Positions 15,301-27,300 of a stretch of 64,000 nt of DNA are shown here, one piece after another. The stretch comes from Episyrphus balteatus (lineage: Eukaryota > Arthropoda > Insecta > Diptera > Syrphidae), in NCBI RefSeq assembly GCF_945859705.1, contig NC_079137.1, forward strand, positions 69,462,277 to 69,526,276, given 5' to 3'. The notes beneath the pieces are model-generated. The model worked only from the letters and a program-made list of their open reading frames with translations, ran no database searches and was not told where the DNA came from. Position 1 is the stretch's first letter; each line of letters starts with the position of its first letter. The translations under genes were made by a program, and so were the position numbers.

Positions 15301-18300
15301 GTTAAATAGTGACTATTTTCGATATTTTCTTTTTTTTATACCATTCAGATTTTTGTACAAAATATAAATTAAACAGGGAGTATATTAAAAAAAAAAAACA
15401 TTTCATAATATAGGTATATCTTTAAAAAAGACTGACAGAATAAATAGAATACAGAAATTCAAATGAACCTTTCTAACGCTATTCATGCCATCTACTGGCT
15501 GACAGCTATGACAATTGCATGACAGACATTAAGCGTGCACATTTCTCTTTTATGTTTTTGAAAAACTAAAAAAAACATTCGCTTGCACCCATAAAATTGC
15601 AGTAAAGATAAAAATCATCACGTTCACTCTCTTGTTTTTTAATTTTTTACATAAAAAAGGAAGACAAAAAAAAAACTATAAAAATTCTAGTCAGGAAAAA
15701 AAACACACCCTTTCCGACAGAAACGACCCAACCTCCTAACGTTTTAGTGATAATTACATTAATTATACAGAATTTTTCACATTCTTGTTTTCTTTTCCTT
15801 CTTTTTTCTTTTTAAAAATAGGAAAAGAAAAATTTCAAAAAGCTTACCATTTAACACTCGTCAACGTTGCAGGATTTGCAACATATTCACAATTTAACAG
15901 GACTGTATCGCTGGTATTTACTGTTATGTGTGGTGGACTGACTTTTACCACGGGTGGGTCTGTGTGTATTCAAAAGAAACAAAAAAGAAGAAAAAAGTAT
16001 GTTAAATCAAATCGACATACATTAAGAAAAATTTTGTAAGAAAAAAACAAGGACTCGAAAGGACACTTACACATAACTTCCAATGTTACAAAAGAGTAAA
16101 TGGGTTTCTCACGATTCATTTGTAGGACAACATTGTCGGCATCACAACGGAATACCATGTCATTTTCAAAGCGCGATGCATTGAATATCAGGTCACTTAC
16201 TGTGTGAAATGTGCCATCATTTTGTTCAACCTGAAGAAATGGATAGAAAAATATGAAATGAAAGTGAAGAAAAGGATAGCAATTTCAATGATTTTTAATT
16301 TATTTGTGATTTTGTTAGAAGGTGTACTTACCGCATGCGTTCTTATTTCCGTAAGAGCATTGTCTTCATCAACAATTGGCACTGAGGAATTCGACCATGA
16401 GATATTGACAGCCGGTCGGGCTCCATAGACCTAGAAGGGTTTAATACAAAAAGTTTAAAACCAATGTCCAAAAAGTTTTTAAGTTATTTTTTTTTTTAAA
16501 TAAGTAGGCAATAAATTGATAAGGTCATTAAAGTTTTTGTCCGATATAAATTTAAAAAAGACATATTTCGTAATTTTTTTTTAGAATTTATAGTATTTCA
16601 TCATGTTTTTATGTTCATCTGTTGCATGATAACTTCTCAGCTACTTATCCATATTTGACAAATGACACATTTTTAGAAAAGACTTGCTTGTCCGGTAGTT
16701 ATAGGCAGTTATATTAAATTGAATATGTTGCCCTTTAATTGTTATTGTATTTGTAATTGGGGTCAACAAATACACACTTTTTCTGTAAAAAATCACCCCA
16801 TAATATTTTAAATAAAATTTATTTTCATGAAAAAATGAACTCAAAAACTAAAACCTGAATAGTATAAGACCACATTCCAATTTAATGTGGCGTCACATTA
16901 CTCTAAACCAGCGGAAGAAGAAGACGCTTCTAAAGATACATCATTTGTCAAACTACAATTAGTAATTTAGTAACTAAGTAAAACAGATAAACGTACATTT
17001 CTTTTAGCTTTTTTAGTGCTGCTTTCTTGGTAAAAGCTTCGATACGAAACCTAAACTGTTTACTTAACGAGAAGAGAATTGTCATCAAGAATACTTTGAG
17101 CGCATTTCAATACTTGGAAAGGGACTAGGCAGTACCTAGATGAACAAACTGTCAAATGTATTCACCATTATTTAGTACCTACTTTTGATGTCTAAGCGAA
17201 TGGATTGTTGTAGGAAATTTTAAATCGAAAAGTTTCTATCACAAGAGTTCAACTGAGCTTCTACTGATTTCAACTCCCTTAATTTTTCAAGGAAATCACC
17301 TCAATAACCCAAAACTGGTGGAAACAGTTTACAGTGACCAACAGAAATTTTGTTCCTAGATATGTGCATTATAAAACTGTTTATGTTGTTAACATTTTGA
17401 ATGACCAAATATGTGTCTAGACAGACAGAAAAATTCATCAGGGATAGCATTAGTTCTGGTAACTTAAACTTTGTTTTTGGTTTATTTAACTAATTTCTGG
17501 TATACTTAACTATAATTATGATTAAATAAACCAGCATTTAAGTTATCCCGGCGTTATTTTTTTCTACCTGTTCCAGAGTTAAAAATGGAAAACAAACAAC
17601 AACAAAAATAGAAGAATGGAAATTTAAAAAACTCTGACCCATCCAGAGAACGAAGGCTAAAACGTCACGTCACAGTTAAACTTTGAAATGACCAAGAACT
17701 TATGGTCTTAGGAAACCACTATTAATTTGTTGAATGATCTCAAAATGTAGGGTCAAATGAAGAATCTTTCTTTTCAACCGCCGAATTTTTCGACCTAAAA
17801 AGCAATCAAGCAGTAAAGTTCTGCCTTTAAAAGAAACTTTTATGAAAACTGATACCGGTCAAGAAGCCTTATTTTATACACGAAGGGGCCATCAAGATAT
17901 TACGAGGTCTTATAACGAACATTTTTTAACTGAAAGTTAACCCTAAAAAAACTTTAATTTCAGCATTTCTGAATTGTTTTAAGACTTTTAAGTAGGAATT
18001 CGGTACTGAAGCCCTCAGACTTTCAGAATCCAAAATTTTATTCAAAAGCGTTCCGAGATTACAAAACCGCTAAATTTATTTTGCCAATTGGTGTTACAAC
18101 TAACTGGACAGATTTAAAGACAAAATACAAGCTAGTTTCGATTTACAAATTGATCTTAAAAGTTTAGATTATTATTTATCGTTCTTGTTCATATTGAATT
18201 TTATTTGAGTTTTGATAGTTTTTATCTTATCTGAGTAATTTTCGCTGAGTTTATATGAAGTGAGCGAAAACCTTTCTTTTACATATTCAAAGAAGAAAAA

Positions 18301-21300
18301 TTTTCACTATGTTTTCATATTATTTTCTATTTTCTACGCTCTTTCGCTGAGATCATATTAACTCGGCGAAAATTCTTTGGAAAGAAGAAAAATTACCAAT
18401 GAACCATAAAGAAATACAATCAAAATGGTCTCCATAAAACAATCTTATCTTTAGGTATTCCATAAAAGCGAATTTTTTAACCTAAGCTAAGAATCCCATT
18501 TATTTCATACAAACTAAGCAAAATAACTAATTAACAGTATTTAAGGCAAAAAATTTCTAAAAAAAATTTCATTTTGTACATCAAAATATCCTCAAAAAAA
18601 AAAAAAAACCAATCATCAATTACATAAACCAATTGGAATAATTGAATTTATAATAATTGTTTCTTATATGTCTTTAAACCCCTTTTTTGTGAATATGTCA
18701 CAAAGCCACAATAGCCATATCCATCCAACCATCCATCAACTATCCTTTCGATTACAGTCATTAAAAATCCCACCATCAACCTTCCATTTTTCCAATTAAC
18801 CTACTCCCCAACTCAATATCTATTATTCCCAGGACTATAACCAAACCAATTCCCTCATGAAGAAAGAAAGAACAAAATAAAAACATTCCTCAAAGTACTT
18901 GGTTAGTCCAGAAAAATGCCTTAACGACATGCAGAGAGACATCCAATCAATGCTAATTACGTCAATTATTGCCACTGAATAATACAACAATACTCTTGTT
19001 CTCTCTTTGGACTTACCTGACATGTTAACACAACTTTGCTGCCTTGAACGGTGTGATGTTCAACTCCAGACAATGTAATACCCGTCGGACGAACTATATA
19101 AAAGCAGCAGCAAAACAACAAGAAAAAAGAAAGAAAAAAAAAAAGAAGTAAATAAAAAGATAAAAGGACAATGATGCATAATTAATATCGAAAGTCGTTA
19201 TGTGGATTCTCTTTTAAGTTCCATCCAATGCACCAAATGCAGCCATTTACAGTTCATTCAATGAATTGTCTGGAATGCAACATTGTGACTCGCTCGCACT
19301 ACAACACAATCAGTAAATTGAAAGGACATTTGCTTCAAATGCATTCCAATTACAAAGTAAAATGGACATTGGACAAGAGAGTCAACTCTCGACTATAGGA
19401 AGGACTTTCTAACTAACTTCCTCACCACCGCACAGATCCTTTTTTTTTCCTTACCTTGCATATCGACATCGATTACGCTGCGGATTGTGCCTTGAATTGC
19501 CGATGATTCAACACGACATTCAATTGTATTGCCCAAGTCCTGGCGTGTTAATACCAACGATAATTCCAAAGTGGCTGTATAGAGACCATCCTTTTCATCG
19601 TAGGTGGGTGAATCTAGAAAAAAAGAAAGAAAGAAAAAAAAGAAAGGATAAAAAAAACGAACACATGAATGACAAAGGAATAGAAATTAGTTAATTTATT
19701 CCTTTTTTTTTATTTTTTATTCGTTTCTTTATTTTTCTATGCTATCCTTCAAGCCATAGAAAATAGAAGCGAATATCCTTTTTTTTTGTATTATTGTCAA
19801 TGCTGCTTCATGGTAATCCTGATTGAGGCTCAAAAAAAAAATATCTATAAGGATCTTTCTATGCTGATTCGAGTGATTCATGGAATTTACAAAAAAAGAA
19901 TTCAACAAAAAATCCTACGAAAAAAGGATTCATTTTTGAATTATATAAAAAAAAGGATAGGATGATAGAAAGGATAACATCAATAACAAAAATACAACCA
20001 ACAACAAAAAAATGTATTCAAAACACTTTTGACTTTTTCACTTAAATGAGTTTCAGATAAAGCGCGAACAATGACACAACCAACAAAAAAAAAGGACATT
20101 CAATCCTTGTGGATATACGTAAATAAGATGTCAAGAGACTTTTTGTGTATATTTTTGTTGTTGTTTTTGTTGGTGTCTTTGTTGCTTTTGCAATAAATAT
20201 AAATTTAAAGAATAAGAAGAAAAAAAAAAGTTTCAATCCTGATAACTGGTTGAATGACATCTTGGTAACACCACAGCGAAATAATTTGTATTCTTAAATC
20301 GTAAAATTGTGAGGAGGGTGGAGGGGGCTAAGAAAAATGTAATTTATTGACATTTAAATGGTGGGTAGACCTTTTGTGTTTTTTTTTTTTTTTTTTTTTT
20401 GTATTCTTGGAAGATTATTTGATTAAGATAATTTCATGATTGCCTTGAACTTTAAAAAAAAAAAACTTTTTTGAATTGTTTAAAAAAATAATATTTTTTG
20501 GAGAGAAAAAATCTTAACACGTTAATCTTGAATTTTGACACAGGATTGAACTGACTTTAAGAAATTTAAAACTGAATTTAAATTTTGTAAAATTTAAAGT
20601 TATTATGTATATTGAATATTTAACTTCCAACATGAAAACTGAGTTTTTCGACTGATTTTAGAACAAACAAAAATGGCAGTTTCATATTGGGTTTTGTTAA
20701 AAAATTATTTTTAATGTAATATATTTATATAATGTCTTCGTAAAATAGCACCATATCAATAAAAATTCAGATAAAATAGCTGTATGCAAATGAATAATTT
20801 TACAAATGTCAACTTTTTTATTATTAAGTCAGTTTTGTATTTTGTTTTGTATTATTATTTGCGTTTAAGGTTAGAGGGTCACTGAGGTGTATGAGTACTA
20901 TTTTGTTGTTTTCATAATCATGAAGGTTAATGCAAATTGTTTCAATATTAATCAACTAATCAGACAAGTTGACCTTTGTTGACTTAACTCTGACTTTCAA
21001 ATTGTTTTATATATATCTCATGGAAAGTTTTACAGTTTTACATATGAGATATAATTCTAAAAAGCAAATAAAATAATTTTAGGTAGGGAAAATTAATACC
21101 TTTAACTGATTTAGTTCGTTAAATTTTTGGAATAACTTATTCTATTTTTTTATTTCTTGTATACAAGCTCAGAAATTTAGCTGATAAATAATTAATTCAG
21201 TCCAGAACTTACATTAATATATAAACAATAAAATTCTACCTTCAAACAAAATTTAATCTACAGTTTGAGTGGATAAACTAAATTCTTAGAAATGCATTTT

Positions 21301-24300
21301 AGGAAATAATCTTTTTCGTACAGGCAGTGTTAAATTTAGGGTATTTTCATTGTAACGGGTGTGACACATAAACAATTAGTCCTTAAATAACGTATTTAAT
21401 AGTTTCAACAAATGTATTTAGTTGTTAACATAATTTTAGAATTGCATTTGGTTTACTTGTCTTGTAACGTAAGAATCTCTAAGGATTAGGTGTAACGGGC
21501 GTGACGTAAAAAAATTGATTCAATTTTCTACTGTGAGTTTTAGAAGACTTTTTGTAATTTCTATATAAAAAGTCGTTAATATAAAATTCAGAATTTTCAT
21601 AAGAAACTATTGAAAAAAGTGGGCAATAGGATTTGGGGACGAATATCATCTAAACGGTTAATGCAATCAATTTGATTCTAAAGACTTTTTTGTGGTTTAA
21701 GTTTAAGTTTAAGTAACTTTTAAGCCCCTACTTATTTAATAATAATGTTAATAAGTGAATTCGAAAATTTTGAAAAGTAAAAAAATTATTTAAATGTTTT
21801 TTTTTTTTTTAACTTTGACCTCGGATATCTTTTAAATGAATAGATTAAAGAAAAAAGTTTATAGGAGCATTTTTGTTGAGCAATCTGTTTTCTACAAGAA
21901 TACGTCTTGCCCGTTTGACTATTATAATTATAATTTGTTACAAAACTAATAACAAAAAACGAATTTATAAAAAATTTCTCAAACTTGGGACCTCAAATAT
22001 TTTTTATACGGTTAGATAAACGAACAAATTGTGGAAGACCTTTTTTTTGGAGTGTTTAATTTCCTACATGTAAAGAAATTTGCTTGATAGTCGATACATA
22101 AAAAAATGATGTTTTTTGGTAGAAGATTGATGTAAAATGGAAAACTAGCGGAGGGGCCTTCCCATTAATATAAAGACCTCATATTTGGTAAGTATATTCT
22201 AGCAATATAAAATAAGAACTTAAAGGAAATTCGATTTTTTTAACCTACCCTTATATGAATTTTCGAATAAAATGTTAAAATTTTTTGTTAAGATTGTTAA
22301 TATTGAGGATGTTGACAACACTTTTGCATACAAAATTAGCTTTAAGTTGTTCCACTGGTTCTTGTATTGGCTTTAGTTTTCGAAATTGGCTTTAGTTTTC
22401 GACATATCCAAAGTGTAAAATTAATTTATTAATGTTTTTGAGAAAGAAAAACTAAATTTTTAGAATATGTACCTTTAAAAATTCAAATTCACAATTTCGA
22501 AAATCATTCTTAACATTATAACACGTGAAAGTTATTTTATTACCGAAAGTTTCGCTTTTTTTTGCATACTACACAGTCAGCACAGTTCTTTCGAATCTGC
22601 AAAATTGGTTATATAACACTCTTGTAAATATTCTAACAATACAAAAAAAATCAGTTCAAAGGAATTTATTGCGACCTAAATCCATTTTTCTTAAAGATGA
22701 CCTAGGCCTATATAAATGTTTGACTACATTAAAAATACAGTCGAATCCCTCTAAGTCGAACTTTGACGGGACTCGAAAATTGGTTCGAGTTCGAGGGATT
22801 AATATAATATTTTTTCTTCAAAATTGTTCATTAAAAATGGTGAAAAAGTTCGACTTAAAGGGAAATTCGACTTAGAGGGAGTTCGACTTATCATTATCAA
22901 GAGTATAATTTGAAAACTACAATTTTCGTATTTTTCTTCAAATTAAATAAAATTTTTTTTAAAGTAAATTTTCAAAAATCTAAAAAGAGAATTAAGTACA
23001 AAATTCATACGCTAAATTATAACTATAAAATATGAAATCTAACAAGCACAAACAAATAACTCTAACTGAGTTATGTAAGCTTTGAATTTTTTATTTTGAA
23101 ATTTTCAGCCAAACAATTTTGTATAAATATTTAATTTTTCCACGAATTGATTACTAGACTTTTAAATGTTAATTCAATGTATGAGCATACTAATCTAAAT
23201 AATTACAAGCTTTTCTCTAACTCGTATAATTTGTGTAATAAATATTTCCTTGCATTTAAAAAATACTAACTAATCTTCTCTCTCCCACGAGTAAATTCAA
23301 CTAAAGCCAATTATAAAAAGAAAAAAATACTTTAACCAGTTACATCCCACATTAAAAAAAAATAATAATAATAATTCTTTAGGGTTTAAGTAAATACAAG
23401 AAAGAAAAAAACAAAAAATGGATCAAAATGAAATTAAAAAGAGAGAAGAATAAAAATATTTTCCAAGGAAAAACATTCCACTGTTAATCTCTTCCCCTTT
23501 CCTAACAAGACGACCACTCTTGGGATTTTTTTTGTTATATATTTTATGCACTCAACTTTACTATCATTTTATTATACTTTAATTTTTACTGTGGATGAGA
23601 TAGTCTTGAGCTTTGGAGTAGCTAAGTTATAGTAATAAAAAATAGAAGAGGAAAAATAAATAAAATTCCTAAGCAGCCGCATGAATAAACGATATAAAAG
23701 TGCATGACTATAATAACTATAGATATACCTTTTTCATATAAACATAGTTTAAGGCTAAAGGCAAACTTGCTCATCATCTTCTTATATATATATTTTTTTT
23801 AATAAAATAATACCTTCAAATAGGATATATAAAAGCCCCTTATCTAAGTTGATAGTGGAATTCAGGGCCTCAAGGGATTCATATTCTTGCATAGGCTTGA
23901 CAAAAAAACGATTACATTTTTTCTTTCAATTCCATTAGGAATAATATCTAATTGAAGGAGTAAGTTTTTTTTTTTTTGTTGGTTAGATAAAGAGAGTTTA
24001 GGATAATTGCTTTTTTCAAGGAGACTTAATTTCTTGATTGAAATTCTTATTTAATTTATTTTTTTTTGTTTATATTAAGAAGATTGCTGAAAGTATGTCC
24101 TTGAAAAGGATAAAGGATTGTGGCATGAAATTAGTGAAAAAAAAAAAAGATTAAAGCTTTGTAGTTTTTGTTCTTGGAGTGGTTTTTTTTGCTCAATCAT
24201 ACATGTTCGAACTATCGAATCTATCGAACTTCATGTAAAACTTCAAGGGTAATAAGTCGAAATTCTTTGATCGAACATGATGGGTCATTCTTATCTGACC

Positions 24301-27300
24301 AAATATGTTCAAGCATACCAACCAAAACAAATATGTTCGATCAAACTTCATAGATAACTTTATTTTCAAACATAAAGATTCGAGATTCTTTGATCGAACA
24401 TAAAATCGATCATACCTATCTCATCAAAAATGTTTGATCATACCAGCCTAATCAAACAAATTTCATGGAAAATTTTATTTTCAATCATAAAGAGTTGAAG
24501 TTCTTTGATGTTCGATCAAACTTCATAGAAAACTTTATTCTCCAACATAAAGAAATATTTATTTATTTCAATATGTTCGATCATAACAATCGTATCAAAC
24601 ATATTCGATCAAACTTTATGGAAAACTTTATGTTCAAACATATGGAGTCTAGATTCATTGATAGAAAATACCAGCCCAATCAAACATGTTCGGTCAAGTT
24701 TCATGGTAAACTCTATTTTCAGCAAAATGATTTGGAATTTTTTGATCAAACAAGATCGATTAAACCTTTTTAAAAACGTATTTAAAAAAAAATTGTTCGA
24801 TCGAACATGTATGATCAGACTTGTTTGATATGAGATTTATGAGAGATAAGCAGCATTGACAAAGAATTTTGATCGCTATATATTAAAATTTAAATAAACA
24901 ATTTTATTTTTAAGACTTAAATTAATACTTACGTGTTGTTAACCGCTTATTTGCTCTAAACCATCCGACGCTTGGTTGGGGTCGTGTGTTTTTCACAATA
25001 CACGTCGATCTCAATGTATGTCCTTCCTGTAGCGGCCCAAGAACGGTACCGTTCTCAATGCGATCTCCTTTCTCATCAACTATCACAACCTCGGTTGGTG
25101 GCACTGATTATTTTATTTATTTTTTTTAAATTTTGTTTTTAAAATTTTAATCCAATTTTTTTCATTAAAATTTTTTATTATTATTTTTTAATTTAAGAGT
25201 ATCATTTTGTTGATTGTTTTTTTTTGTTTAAGTGAAGTTTTATATTACATTTTATGTGGATTTTGAAAAAGAAAATAAAAAAAAAAGAAATTTAATCGAT
25301 TAGTCTGCTGTGAAGATGTTTTGAAAAAAAATAATTAAATAATTTAAAATAAAAAATAAATAAAAATAAAAAACATAAAATAAGATATATTTAAATTTCA
25401 TTTACCAATGTTTTCTACGGTTTTGTTTTTTTTTATTAAATATTTTTTTTTGTTTTGTTAACATTAACATTGACATGATATTTTTTTTTTTTTTTTGTTA
25501 GTTTTTAAGCATGTTTGTTGGGTTTTTTTTTTTTTTATTTTTTTAATTTAATTTGTTTTGAATCCAGGTGAGAGTTGAGCATATTGAGAAGGGGGAGGAA
25601 ATATTTTTCTTTTTTTAATGATCATTTTCAATGAAATTATGATAAGAGAGGTTTTTTTTTAAATTATTTTTTAGCATTTTTATTTTGGTTATACAAAAAA
25701 TTTATATAAAAAAAAAAATATACAAAAAATTCAAACAAGCAAAAATACAATTTACAAAATTTTGTTCAAAAGGGAGTAGAAAAAAAATAAGTTTTTTTTT
25801 AATTATTTTATAAGGTTTGGAAAAATAAAAAAACAAAAAATAATTGTTTGAATTTATATTTTTATTAAAATTTTATTTACTTTGTTAAAAGGAAGTGATG
25901 CGAACTAATTAATATACATAATTCAGCAGTTAAAAATAAATTCATGCAGGCAGACATATCAGGCAAATGAATTGAGCTTGGAGAGGGGGGCAGATACATA
26001 TCAACAAATTTTTAAATACAATTTTTTTCATTCCAGAGGGTAATATAATTATGTTGCATTTTTGTTTTTTGTTTTGATTAATTTAGCTACACAAACAACA
26101 ATTTTTGATGTAACTTTTTTTTTTTTTTTGTAGATATAAGGACAAACACAAACAAAAAGGACAAACATGTGTTTTTGGTAGACAAACTTTTGGAAGGAAG
26201 CAAGCACAAGTAAAATTCCAATTTTTTTTGTTTTGTTTTATTTTTTAATACACAAGGCAAATAAGATAATATTTGTATAGTAATAATAATTTTAAATAAA
26301 TGAGAAAGTATATAACAAGCTTTAAATAAAAATATAGATATTAATTTTTAACTTACCTAAGACATTAAGTTTTACACGATATCCATAGTAGTTATCACAA
26401 GCTTCTAATGGTATAAAAAATGTTGTATCACATAGGTAGATATCTTCATCAGATATTTGCAAGTCCTTAATAATTAATTTAAATGGAGATTGCTCCACTA
26501 TTACTCTGCAAAAGAAAATAGAAAAAAAAATAATGTCAGTAAGTTGAAAATGGTTTGAAATAAAAAAAAAATTGCGTAGTATAGTTGTCAACCGCGACTG
26601 TGTTTAATCGACCCAAAAAGTACCTATCCCATTAGTTTTTTTACCAATCACAGTTGTCGTTTTTTTTAACAGCAACTTAATTCAAAACTATACTTATTAA
26701 AATTTAGGTAATTGATTACAAAATGATTTTCAAAGTTTTTTTTTCTTTCAAAACAAAGAAAAATACTGCTTTAATCAAAATGGCGCCCAACGTGAAGTCT
26801 ATGTTAATTAAATCAATCAAAACTAATCATAGATATAAAAACTTTTAAGTCATTCAAATTTTTGTATAGTTGCTTATAAACAAAATATGTTTCCAGATAA
26901 AAAAAATGGGGCCAAACATAACGAAAATAATTTTCGGCGAATGGCATATTTTAACTATCTTTCTCAATTCCATAGCTGCGCCTTAAAAAATATTTATGCA
27001 TAACTTTTCAAGCTATGATTTGTCAAAGTTTTTAATCGTTGTTGTATTATTCTAATCTTGTTTTAATCAACTTTTGTTAAAAGATGTGCGAAAAAAAGAT
27101 ATTCAAAAAGACTTTGAAAGTTCATATTTCATGCCATATTTCATTCACTTTTGACCATCATGTTAAAAGATGAAGTATTTTCTTTTCTCCTTGATACTTC
27201 GTCTACAAAAGTTAAAGCATAAAAATTTAAATAATTTTCATTTTCATTATTATTTTTTTTTTTTGTTTATTTTTTAATATATTTAATTTTTTATAAGTTT

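Noticed and set aside
15785..16039. Plus-strand frame with a hydrophobic appearance
   Set aside because: It is the opposite strand of the Ig domain 4 exon at 15848-15959, which has proper splice sites and the Ig cysteine pattern.
24168..24773. Two short plus-strand frames in the degenerate array
   Set aside because: They arise from the tandem repetition of one sequence and contain no conserved protein feature.
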